Below are positions 15,293 through 23,123 of a stretch of 35,797 nucleotides of DNA, piece by piece. Each line of letters begins with the position of its first letter. Position 1 is the first letter of the stretch. Position numbers and translations under genes: made by a program. The notes beneath the pieces are model-generated. The model was not told where the DNA came from. It saw nothing but the letters and a program-made list of their open reading frames with translations, and did not search any database. The stretch is from Marinobacter sp. (GTDB taxonomy: Bacteria > Pseudomonadota > Gammaproteobacteria > Pseudomonadales > Oleiphilaceae), in the NCBI GenBank assembly GCA_029264995.1, contig JAJUKC010000022.1, forward strand, positions 1-35,797. Reading direction: 5' to 3'.

Positions 15293-16873
15293 GTGAGCAC
15301 CAACGGCCCGGATACACTGATCAAGGCACTGCAGAACCCGGAACTCTACGATCATCCGGTCAAAGAATTCCGCGTGATTGAAACCCATATCTCACAGGTT
15401 CTGCTTACCGGTGACTTTGCCTACAAGATCAAGAAACCCATGGATTTCGGGTTCCTGGATTTTTCCACCCTGGAACGCCGCAAACGCTTCTGCGAAGAAG
15501 AACTGCGCCTGAACAGCCGTCTGGCGGCCGAACTCTACCTTGAAGTGGTACCCATTACAGGCACCCCGGAGCAACCTCAACTGGGCGGTGAAGGCTCCCC
15601 CTTCGAGTACGCCATTCGCATGCGCCAGTTCGATCAGAACCAGCTGTTTGATGTGCGCCAGGAACGCGGCGACCTGCCAGCAGAGCTGCTCACCAATCTT
15701 GCCCGCCAGGTTGCTGATTTTCATAAAAGCCTGCCGCCGGTCGCAGATGATAAGCCACTGGGCACACCGGAAGCGGTGTATGCCGCCATGCAGGAAAACT
15801 TCAACCAGATCCGCCCCATGCTGGATGACGCCGGGCTACTGGCGCAGCTGGACAACCTGGAAGACTGGACCCGCACCACCTTCGAACGCTGCCGGGACTT
15901 AATCGCCCGCAGACGGGAAAATGGGCTGGTGCGCGAATGCCATGGCGACCTGCACCTGGCCAACATTACCGTGTTCAATGATCAGGTGACGGTGTTCGAC
16001 TGCATCGAGTTCAACGAGCCGTTTCGCTGGATCGATGTAATAAACGATCTGGCGTTCCTGCTGATGGATCTGGAATCCCGCCGGGAACCGGCGCTGGCGA
16101 ACCGAGTGCTGAATACCTATCTGGAATACCGCGGTGATTTTGAAGGCCTGGCCTTGCTGCCGCTGTACAAGGCCTACCGCGCCATGGTTCGGGCCAAGAT
16201 TGCCCTGTTCACCCTGGGCAACCCGAACCTGAGCGAGGCCGAGAAAGCCGACCTGATGCAGCGTTACCGGAGCTACGCCCAACTGGCGGAGGATTACGGC
16301 GCCATACCGAATCATTACCTGCTGGCCACCACCGGCCTTTCCGCCAGCGGCAAGACCTGCGTGAGCGCCGCCATGGCGGAGGAACTCGGGCTGATCCGGC
16401 TGCGCTCCGACGTAGAGCGCAAGCGCCTGCACGGCCTGGGGCCACTAGACGACAGCAAATCGGGCCTGGGTACCGATCTTTACAGCCCGGAAGCAACCGA
16501 AAAAACCTACGCACATCTGGCGGAGCTGGCCGGAGAGCTGCTGGCTTCAGGGCTGTCTGTCATTGTCGATGCGGCCTGCCTGAAAGAGAAGGAGCGGGCT
16601 CAGTTTGCCAGCGTGGCCGAAAATCAGGGGGTCCCCTTCGCTCTACTGCATTGCGAGGCGCCGGAAGCTCTGCGCCGGGAATGGGTACGCAAGCGCAAAG
16701 GCGATGCCTCGGAGGCAACGGAGGAGTTGCTGGATGCCCAGCAAAGCTGGTTTGAGCCACTGACCACCGAAGAGAAGACCCACACGGTACACCTGCACAC
16801 CGATGAGGAGCACGTTGCCGAAGCGGTTGCTGACCGCATCCGCCAGCATCTGGGCATGACCGGGCCGGCCTGA
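15293..16873 (+). CDS. APH-like kinase fused to P-loop kinase (unknown substrate)
   Basis: A two-domain cytoplasmic protein of 526 residues. Residues about 20-320 resemble the aminoglycoside phosphotransferase/protein-kinase fold (COG2187 type), with the catalytic HGDLHLANI loop and the metal-binding FDCIEFN. Residues about 345-520 form a P-loop kinase (COG0645 type) with Walker A GLSASGKT and a later VIVDAACL strand. The fusion is widespread in proteobacteria but its substrate is not known to me; antibiotic resistance should not be assumed. The start is GTG, eight bases after AGGAG. It is divergent from mrcB, and a hairpin (16882-16902) follows the stop. Confidence 0.88.
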   Translation: MSTNGPDTLIKALQNPELYDHPVKEFRVIETHISQVLLTGDFAYKIKKPMDFGFLDFSTLERRKRFCEEELRLNSRLAAELYLEVVPITGTPEQPQLGGEGSPFEYAIRMRQFDQNQLFDVRQERGDLPAELLTNLARQVADFHKSLPPVADDKPLGTPEAVYAAMQENFNQIRPMLDDAGLLAQLDNLEDWTRTTFERCRDLIARRRENGLVRECHGDLHLANITVFNDQVTVFDCIEFNEPFRWIDVINDLAFLLMDLESRREPALANRVLNTYLEYRGDFEGLALLPLYKAYRAMVRAKIALFTLGNPNLSEAEKADLMQRYRSYAQLAEDYGAIPNHYLLATTGLSASGKTCVSAAMAEELGLIRLRSDVERKRLHGLGPLDDSKSGLGTDLYSPEATEKTYAHLAELAGELLASGLSVIVDAACLKEKERAQFASVAENQGVPFALLHCEAPEALRREWVRKRKGDASEATEELLDAQQSWFEPLTTEEKTHTVHLHTDEEHVAEAVADRIRQHLGMTGPA

Positions 16874-16881
16874 TCCGAGCC

Positions 16882-16902
16882 GCCCTGCCATTTTGGCAGG
16901 GC
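16882..16902 (+). terminator. short GC hairpin after the APH/P-loop gene
   Basis: GCCCTGCCA and TGGCAGGGC form a perfect 9-base stem with a 3-base T loop, nine bases after the stop codon. There is no U-run downstream, so it is a weak terminator or a 3'-end processing structure. Confidence 0.5.
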
Positions 16903-16952
16903 GCACTATACTGACACTAAAAACTAACCCTGCTGTCCGTGCGAGGTGCAAG

Positions 16953-17321
16953 ATGGACGATATTCAGGAAAGCGATCTCCAGCATATAGACCACCCCCTG
17001 TATGACCTGCTCCGTAGCGAGGATATCGACGGCTTTAATGCCGAGAAAGCCAAACTGAGCGAGCTTCCGAGCTTCGCCCATGGCGATTTCCGCGGGCTGG
17101 ACCTTCGCGGCATGGACGCAAAGGGCCTGGACTTCCGCCATGGCTACTTCCGCGGCGCCGATCTCCGTGGCATCGATTTCTCGAAATCGAGAATGGAAGG
17201 TGCCAGCATTGCCAGCGCCAAGATATCCGGCTGCTATTTCCCGCACCGTCTGGAAGCCGATGAAATCGTGATGTCACTCAACCACGGCACCCGCATGCGT
17301 TACGCCATCCTGCCCAAATGA
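16953..17321 (+). CDS. small pentapeptide-repeat protein
   Basis: Function unknown. The 122-residue product begins with about 35 acidic/helical residues and then has about ten consecutive five-residue units on the A(D/N)LXX pattern (FRGLD LRGMD AKGLD, then FRGAD LRGID FSKSR), predicting a short right-handed quadrilateral beta-helix. The last 25 residues are non-repeat. I use the ATG at 16953 because GAGGT lies six bases upstream. The stop overlaps the ATG of the next gene (ATGA), a Rieske-domain protein, so the two are co-translated and may act together. It is too short to resemble the gyrase-protecting Qnr proteins. Confidence 0.85.
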   Translation: MDDIQESDLQHIDHPLYDLLRSEDIDGFNAEKAKLSELPSFAHGDFRGLDLRGMDAKGLDFRHGYFRGADLRGIDFSKSRMEGASIASAKISGCYFPHRLEADEIVMSLNHGTRMRYAILPK

Positions 17322-17689
17322 GTGCTCACTCAGCCAGTTGGCAAACCGTCGCGCCGGCGAGCGAGCTTGTTCCCGGCCAGTTCCTGGAATTTCGCCTGAA
17401 AGAGAAAGCGAAAGAACCGGCCGGCATGCCCCTCACCGGTTTCGCCTTTCTGGATGGCACCACTCCCCGGGCCTACCTTAACGTTTGCCCGCATCTGGGT
17501 ATTGAACTGAACTGGATGCCGGGCCGATTCATGGACAGCGACAATCTGTTTATCCAATGCTCCACCCACGGTGCCCTGTTCAAACCCGGTACCGGTGAGT
17601 GCATTGCGGGCCCTTGCCAGGGCGATGCGCTCTCCACCCTGGACATTCGCCTTGAAGATGGTGAGGTGCAGGTCAGGGTTCCAGACTGA
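17318..17689 (+). CDS. stand-alone Rieske [2Fe-2S] protein
   Basis: A 123-residue ferredoxin-like Rieske protein. The cluster ligands are CPH and, after a 30-odd residue gap, CSTH, followed by [11 protein letters not shown], as in ferredoxin components of dioxygenases and small Rieske proteins. No signal peptide or membrane helix is visible, so it should be cytoplasmic. Its ATG overlaps the stop of the pentapeptide-repeat gene. There is no oxygenase or reductase gene nearby, so its electron partner is unknown. The 3' end overlaps the convergent sfsA by 17 bases. Confidence 0.88.
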   Translation: MSAHSASWQTVAPASELVPGQFLEFRLKEKAKEPAGMPLTGFAFLDGTTPRAYLNVCPHLGIELNWMPGRFMDSDNLFIQCSTHGALFKPGTGECIAGPCQGDALSTLDIRLEDGEVQVRVPD

Positions 17690-18404
17690 CCGGCACTTCC
17701 TCAACCAGCTCCAGGTGCCCCGAGGGGTTGCCATCTTCACCGGCCAGTGCGGCCCGATAGGCAATCACCTCTACCCCGGCTTCGCAGGCTTCTCGAAGCA
17801 GCTGACCATAGCGGGCATCAATATGATCCGCAGGCCGGACCTGCTCGATTCCGGTGTGGTTCACCACAAAAAACAGCACCGCCCGATCACCCTCTTGCAC
17901 CTGAGCCATCAGTTCCCGCAGATGTTTCTGGCCACGCTCGGTGACGGCGTCCGGGAAATAACCTTCCCCGCCCTCGGCCAGGGTAACGTTTTTTACCTCC
18001 ACCCAGGCATCGGGTTCGTGGCCATGGCCCGACAACAACAGATCGATCCGGCTTTTTTCCGAACCGTAACGCACCTCTGCCCGGCATTGGGAATAGCCGG
18101 CCAGGCTCTGCACCACCCCGGCTTCAATAGCGGCGCGGGCCTGGGCGTTGGGGCGGGCGGTATTTACGCAGGCAAGCACCCCCGGCGCAGTCTCCACCAG
18201 CTCCCAGGTGTACTGGAGCTTACGCTTGGGATTGTCACTCCGGCTCAACCACACCCGGGCATTTTCCGGCTGGCACCCCAGCATGGAACCGGTGTTGGGA
18301 CAGTGGGCTGTTACCTCAGTGCCATCCGGCAATTGCACGTCCGCCAGGAAGCGTTTGTAGCGGCGAATCAGCCGCCCTTCTACCAAAGGTTCAGGAAACT
18401 TCAT
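17673..18404 (-). CDS. sfsA: sugar fermentation stimulation protein homolog
   Basis: SfsA family protein of 243 residues. It has an N-terminal OB-like part ([21 protein letters not shown]) with the conserved CPNTGSM motif, and a C-terminal nuclease-like fold with acidic and lysine residues (SRIDLLL and WVEVKNVTL). The E. coli gene was named for its effect on maltose metabolism; a nucleic-acid-related activity is suggested by the fold but unproven. The start is the ATG at 18404 with GGAG six bases ahead. sfsA beside dksA is a common gammaproteobacterial arrangement; here the two are divergent. Confidence 0.95.
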   Translation of the reverse strand: MKFPEPLVEGRLIRRYKRFLADVQLPDGTEVTAHCPNTGSMLGCQPENARVWLSRSDNPKRKLQYTWELVETAPGVLACVNTARPNAQARAAIEAGVVQSLAGYSQCRAEVRYGSEKSRIDLLLSGHGHEPDAWVEVKNVTLAEGGEGYFPDAVTERGQKHLRELMAQVQEGDRAVLFFVVNHTGIEQVRPADHIDARYGQLLREACEAGVEVIAYRAALAGEDGNPSGHLELVEEVPVSLEP

Positions 18405-18576
18405 GTGCTCTCCGCAAAAAGTACGTGTCACAAGGCTGGCACCCCTGTGACTTATCTGCTATTTTCCGCAAATTCCCGTTTCAGGACGAATGCTATCCAG
18501 GGTAAAACCGCGCAGCCACACTGGCGCGGAGGGAAGCAAAGCGTTCTTGTGAAGTACAAACAAGAGGCCGGGTTCA

Positions 18577-19017
18577 ATGGCAAACACTGCAGAACAACCA
18601 CGCGAACGTTTTACCAACTTCACCCCTTATGAAATGAAGAAGGGTGAAGAATACATGAGTGCGGAAATGCTCCAGCACTTCAAAGATCTGCTGCTGCAAT
18701 GGAAGCAGGAGCTGATGGAAGAAGTCGACCGCACCATGCACCACATGCAGGAAGACGCAGCAAACTACGCGGATCCCAGCGATCGCGCAACCCAGGAAGA
18801 AGAGTTCAGCCTGGAACTGCGCACCCGCGACCGCGAGCGGAAGCTGATCAAGAAAATCGACCAGACCATCGATCGTATCGACAAGGACGACTACGGTTTC
18901 TGCGACCAGTGTGGTGTGGAAATCGGCATTCGTCGCCTGGAGGCCCGCCCGACGGCCACTCTGTGCATCGATTGCAAGACCCTGGCTGAGATCCGCGAAC
19001 GCCAGACCGGCATCTGA
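18577..19017 (+). CDS. dksA: RNA polymerase-binding transcription factor DksA
   Basis: DksA binds the RNA polymerase secondary channel and, with ppGpp, mediates the stringent response, including at rRNA promoters such as those at the left end of this window. The 146-residue product has the coiled-coil tip residues D66 and D69 with A71 in DPSDRA, and a four-cysteine zinc finger (C109, C112, C130, C133). The ATG follows AGAGG. A strong GC hairpin (19027-19054) directly after the stop separates it from gluQ. Confidence 0.98.
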   Translation: MANTAEQPRERFTNFTPYEMKKGEEYMSAEMLQHFKDLLLQWKQELMEEVDRTMHHMQEDAANYADPSDRATQEEEFSLELRTRDRERKLIKKIDQTIDRIDKDDYGFCDQCGVEIGIRRLEARPTATLCIDCKTLAEIRERQTGI

Positions 19018-19026
19018 CGCTGCCCC

Positions 19027-19054
19027 GGGCCGGCGGCGTGTCCTCCGCCGGCCC
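19027..19054 (+). terminator. hairpin between dksA and gluQ
   Basis: GGGCCGGCGG and CCGCCGGCCC form a perfect 10-base stem with an 8-base loop, followed by TTCTAC. It starts nine bases after the dksA stop and ends ten bases before the gluQ ATG, so it could limit read-through into gluQ. In E. coli a terminator between these genes limits gluQ expression. Confidence 0.7.
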
Positions 19055-19064
19055 TTCTACGCCT

Positions 19065-19982
19065 ATGGCGACTTCACGTTATCGCGGGCGGTTTGCCCCT
19101 TCCCCCACCGGCCCACTGCACTTTGGTTCCCTGGTAACGGCTTTGGCCAGCTGGCTGGAAGCAAAGCATGCCCGCGGTGACTGGCTGGTTCGCATCGAAG
19201 ACCTTGACCCACTGAGAGAACCCCCGGAAGCCACCGGCCAGATACTGCACTCACTGGAATGCCACGGCCTGTTCCCCGACGAACCGGTCCGCTTTCAGTC
19301 CCGGCGACACGACGCCTACCAGAGTGCCATCGAAACCCTGCTGGCGCAGGGCAAAGCCTATCGCTGCCGGTGCTCACGCAAACAGCTCAAGGACAACCAC
19401 GGCTACCACCCCAACCAGTGCCGACAAGGTGGCACAGGGCCTGAGGATGGCCCACACGCCGTTCGCTTTGCCCTCGAGGATGAAGCCAGTCACTGGAAGG
19501 ACGATCTGCTTGGCCCCCAGACACAGAGGGTTCACGCCGAACTGGACGATCCGGTCATTCTGCGCAAGGAAGGTTTCTACGCCTATCAGCTGGCAGTCGT
19601 TGTCGACGATATCGACCAGGGCATCACCCATGTGGTTCGTGGCTCTGACCTGCTCGACATGACCGCTCAGCAACAACAGATCTTCCGGGCCCTGGGTGCC
19701 GAGCCACCCCACTGGCTGCACATTCCGGTGATCGTCAACGAGCAAGGCCAGAAACTCAGCAAACAGACCCACGCTCCGGCCCTGGATGACGATCACCCTG
19801 CCCGGAATCTGTTTCTGGCACTTCAGGTCCTGGGGCAGCAACCGGTGCCAACACTGGCACAGGCCACGGTTGAAGAGGTTCTCAGTTGGGCCGAGGCCCA
19901 CTGGCAACGGAGCGCCATTCCCCTGACATCCGGGCAGGCCCGTGGTATAACCGGCGGGACACTTTCGCCTTCGGACCGATAA
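19065..19982 (+). CDS. gluQ: glutamyl-Q tRNA(Asp) synthetase
   Basis: GluQ-RS attaches glutamate to the queuosine base at position 34 of tRNA-Asp. The 305-residue product lacks the anticodon-binding domain of true GluRS, as expected. It has the HIGH-type motif in PSPTGPLHFGS, a Cys-rich zinc segment (CRCSRK and a later Cys), and the KMSKS-like GQKLSKQ. I choose the ATG at 19065: an in-frame GTG at 19038 lies within the loop of the dksA hairpin and adds residues with no family match. cbrX begins four bases after its stop. Confidence 0.95.
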   Translation: MATSRYRGRFAPSPTGPLHFGSLVTALASWLEAKHARGDWLVRIEDLDPLREPPEATGQILHSLECHGLFPDEPVRFQSRRHDAYQSAIETLLAQGKAYRCRCSRKQLKDNHGYHPNQCRQGGTGPEDGPHAVRFALEDEASHWKDDLLGPQTQRVHAELDDPVILRKEGFYAYQLAVVVDDIDQGITHVVRGSDLLDMTAQQQQIFRALGAEPPHWLHIPVIVNEQGQKLSKQTHAPALDDDHPARNLFLALQVLGQQPVPTLAQATVEEVLSWAEAHWQRSAIPLTSGQARGITGGTLSPSDR

Positions 19983-19986
19983 CCCG

Positions 19987-20163
19987 ATGTATATCTACCG
20001 CCTGGTATTTCTGCTGGTACTGGCTATCTACATTTTTTCGCCCAATATTCTGGACTGGTGGACATCGCCGGAGAATGCCTGGTACAGCCCCTTCGTGATC
20101 TGGGGCGGGCTGATTGCAATCGGTTTCTGGCTGGAATGGCGGCGGGATCCCAATGAGTTTTAG
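19987..20163 (+). CDS. cbrX: small two-helix membrane protein, CbrX-like
   Basis: A 58-residue protein with two hydrophobic segments (about 4-22 and 34-50) around a Trp/Pro loop (DWWTSPENAW), ending in WLEWRRDPNEF. It overlaps the cbrA start by 11 bases, which indicates translational coupling. Pseudomonas has a small gene in the same place between gluQ and cbrA, named cbrX and reported to be coupled to cbrA. Its biochemical role is not clear; assisting membrane insertion or signalling by CbrA is an inference. I am confident that it is a real gene from its coding pattern and position. Confidence 0.75.
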   Translation: MYIYRLVFLLVLAIYIFSPNILDWWTSPENAWYSPFVIWGGLIAIGFWLEWRRDPNEF

Positions 20164-23116
20164 TGCCACCGGCCTGCTGCTGGCCAGCCTGCTTTATCTG
20201 ATCGTTCTGTTCGGCATTGCCTGGGGCACCGAACGGGGCACGTTATTGCGCCGCTGGGTTCGTCACCCGCTGATCTATACCCTCAGCCTTGGGGTTTATG
20301 CCGGCATCTGGGCCGTTTATGGCGCCATTGGTATGGCGGCGGACTCCGGCTACGGCTTCCTGGCCTATTACCTGGGCATCAGCGGCGCCTTCCTGCTGGC
20401 ACCGGTTCTGCTCAACCCCATCCTCCGCATTGGCCGCGCCTACCAGCTGACGTCGCTGGCCGATCTTTTTGCCTACCGTTACCGCAGTCAGTGGGCGGGC
20501 ACTCTGGTCACCCTGTGTTCGGCCGCAGCCATTCTGGCCTTGCTGAGCATGCAGATTCAGGCGGTCTCGGTCTCCGCCAGCCTGCTGGCCCCGGATGCGC
20601 CGCCGAAAGTCATCAGCGTCATGTTCAGCCTGATTGTGGTGTTGTTCACCATGCTGTTCGGTGCCCGTCGCCACCAGGCCTCCGGCAACCATCAGGGGCT
20701 GGTACTGGCCATCGCCTTCGACTCTCTGGTGAAGGTGGTTGCCCTGCTGGTTCTGGGCGGCGTTATCCTGTTCTCTGTTTTCGGTGGTACCAATGGGCTT
20801 GAGGCCTGGTTGGCGGAAGCCTCACATCCGGAAGCCACCATGACCATGGCAATCAATGACGGAAGCTGGCGGGCGCTGCTACTGATGTCGTTCGCCGCTG
20901 CCCTGGTGCTCCCCCACATGTATCACATGACCTTCAGCGAGAACCCGTCACCCCGGGCCCTCGCGAAGGCCAGCTGGGGGCTGCCACTGTATCTGCTCCT
21001 GGTCGGCCTGCCGGTACCGCTGATCGTCTGGGGTGGGCAGGCGCTGTCGGTCGAGGTTCCTCCAGCCTTTTTCAGTATCGGCGTAGCCCAGGCCCTGGAG
21101 AGTCCCGCGCTGACCATGGTCATGTACATTGCCGGGCTTTCCGCCGCAAGCGGGCTGATGATCGTCAGTACTCTGGCCCTGTCCGGGATGGTGCTGAACC
21201 ATGTGGTTCTGCCGCTGAAGACACCCCGGGATCAGGGTGACATCTATCGCTGGCTGCAGTGGGTCAAGCGTTTGCTGATTGCCGTTATCCTGTTTCTGGC
21301 CCTGCTGTTCCATGAAACCATTGGCCAGCACCTCGACCTGTCCATTCTGGGCGCCATCTCGCTCTCCGGCACCCTGCAGCTGCTGCCGGGCGCGCTCGGC
21401 GTCATCTACTGGCCGGAAGGCAACCGCCGTGGCCTGATTGCCGGCCTGTTTACCGGCCTGTTCATCTGGTTGATCACCATGGTACTGCCGTTCTCGGTGG
21501 CGGCAGACATCCTGTCCTGGCTTGAGTTGCCGGTTACTCCCGGCTACGACAACTGGCACCTGTTCACCTTCGTCAGCCTGACCGCCAACATCAGTGTGTT
21601 CGCCCTGATCTCAATTCTCAGCCCGGCGTCACCGGAGGAAACCAGTGCCGCTCAGGCGTGCTCGCTGGGCGCCCTGTCCCGGCCACAGCGGCGGGAACTA
21701 CTGGCAGCGTCCTCCAACGAATTCGTCCAGCAACTGGCCGAGCCGCTGGGCATCCGGGTCGCTCGCCGGGAAGTGGAGCGGGCCCTGAACCAACTAAAGC
21801 TCCCCAATGTCGAGTTCCGGCCTTATCAATTGCGGCGGCTGCGGGACCAGGTGGAAATCAATCTGTCTGGCCTGCTGGGGCCTTCGGTCGCCCGGGACAT
21901 CGTCAAGCGCCATCTGGGCTTCAAACCGCTTACCCACGGGGGTACCGGGCAAGATATTCGCTACGTGGAGCGGGCTCTGGGTGATTACCAGAATCAGCTC
22001 ACTGGTCTGGCCGGCGAACTGGACAACCTTCGCCGCCACTACCGGCAGACCCTGCAGAATCTGCCCATCCCCGCCTGTTCAGTGGGTGAGGATGGCGAGA
22101 TTCTGATGTGGAACCATGCCATGGAAAGCCTCACCAACATTTCCGCCGAGGAAGTGGTCGGAGCCAAACTACTGGCCTTGCCGGAACACTGGCACGCGCT
22201 GCTGGACGACTTCAACCGGGGTGACGATCTGCACCGTTACAAACACCGGCTGGATCTTCGCGGCAAGCCACGTTGGCTGAACCTGCACAAGGCAGCATTG
22301 AGCGGCCCGGATCACACTGAAGGCGGCTCGATCATTCTGGTGGAAGACCAGACCGAAACCCGCCTGCTCGAAGATGAACTGATGCACAGCGAGCGCCTCG
22401 CTTCGGTGGGTCGGCTCGCGGCCGGTGTCGCCCACGAAATCGGTAATCCCGTCACCGGCATCTCGTCTCTGGCCCAGAACCTGAAACTGGAAACCGATGA
22501 TCCTTCCATTCTGGAAACCGCAGACCAGATCCAGCAGCAGACCCGACGCATTTCCACCATCCTGCAGTCGCTGATGAACTTCGCTCGTACCGGCAACCAC
22601 GCGCACGCCAACCGCTACGAGCCGGTAAACCTGCACCGATGCATTGAGGAATCCATTAACTTGCTGTCCCTCAGCGACAAGGGGCTGGGCATCAGTTTCC
22701 TGAACGAGTGCCCGGCCAGCCTGCAGGTGCTGGGAGATGAACAGCGGCTGGTGCAGGTGTTCATCAACCTGCTGGCCAATGCCCGTGACGCCTCCCCCGA
22801 TGGCGGCACCATCCGGGTTGGTGGAAAGGCCGACGGCTACTCCGCTATCATCGAGGTCATTGACGAAGGCTCCGGCATACCGGCAGACCAGCTGGATCAC
22901 ATTTTTGAACCGTTTTACACCACCAAGGCTCCCAATAAAGGAACCGGACTTGGCCTGTCTCTGGTGTACAGCATCGTTGAAGAGCACTATGGCAACATTC
23001 AGGTGGAAAGCCCGGCCAACCCGGAGACCGGTTTGGGCACCTGCGTAAGACTCCGCCTGCCTGCCTACGAGCCTGACACCGACAGCGGTCAAAGCAGCCC
23101 GAACGAAAGGTCGTGA
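20153..23116 (+). CDS. cbrA: sensor histidine kinase CbrA with transporter domain
   Basis: CbrA is the sensor of the CbrAB system for carbon/nitrogen balance. The 987-residue protein begins with about 500 residues of transmembrane helices of the sodium/solute symporter family, then a linker (about 510-640), a PAS-like domain (about 645-740) and a kinase core. H761 lies in GVAHEIGNP, the N box is INLLANARDAS, and the ATP lid has DEGSGIP and GTGLGLS. I use the ATG at 20153 inside the cbrX end; the open frame upstream codes for no family sequence. cbrB follows after seven bases. Histidine uptake coupled to signalling has been reported in Pseudomonas; the signal here is unknown. Confidence 0.96.
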   Translation: MSFSATGLLLASLLYLIVLFGIAWGTERGTLLRRWVRHPLIYTLSLGVYAGIWAVYGAIGMAADSGYGFLAYYLGISGAFLLAPVLLNPILRIGRAYQLTSLADLFAYRYRSQWAGTLVTLCSAAAILALLSMQIQAVSVSASLLAPDAPPKVISVMFSLIVVLFTMLFGARRHQASGNHQGLVLAIAFDSLVKVVALLVLGGVILFSVFGGTNGLEAWLAEASHPEATMTMAINDGSWRALLLMSFAAALVLPHMYHMTFSENPSPRALAKASWGLPLYLLLVGLPVPLIVWGGQALSVEVPPAFFSIGVAQALESPALTMVMYIAGLSAASGLMIVSTLALSGMVLNHVVLPLKTPRDQGDIYRWLQWVKRLLIAVILFLALLFHETIGQHLDLSILGAISLSGTLQLLPGALGVIYWPEGNRRGLIAGLFTGLFIWLITMVLPFSVAADILSWLELPVTPGYDNWHLFTFVSLTANISVFALISILSPASPEETSAAQACSLGALSRPQRRELLAASSNEFVQQLAEPLGIRVARREVERALNQLKLPNVEFRPYQLRRLRDQVEINLSGLLGPSVARDIVKRHLGFKPLTHGGTGQDIRYVERALGDYQNQLTGLAGELDNLRRHYRQTLQNLPIPACSVGEDGEILMWNHAMESLTNISAEEVVGAKLLALPEHWHALLDDFNRGDDLHRYKHRLDLRGKPRWLNLHKAALSGPDHTEGGSIILVEDQTETRLLEDELMHSERLASVGRLAAGVAHEIGNPVTGISSLAQNLKLETDDPSILETADQIQQQTRRISTILQSLMNFARTGNHAHANRYEPVNLHRCIEESINLLSLSDKGLGISFLNECPASLQVLGDEQRLVQVFINLLANARDASPDGGTIRVGGKADGYSAIIEVIDEGSGIPADQLDHIFEPFYTTKAPNKGTGLGLSLVYSIVEEHYGNIQVESPANPETGLGTCVRLRLPAYEPDTDSGQSSPNERS

Positions 23117-23123
23117 ACACCCT

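Noticed and set aside
15293..16250. Aminoglycoside resistance gene
   Set aside because: The APH-like fold belongs to the chromosomal fusion family with a P-loop kinase; no mobile element or resistance context is present.
18427..18451. GTCACA / TGTGAC inverted pair in the sfsA/dksA gap, looking like a CRP site
   Set aside because: The half-sites are in the wrong order (CRP needs TGTGA-N6-TCACA) and 13 bases apart. It may be chance or a weak stem.
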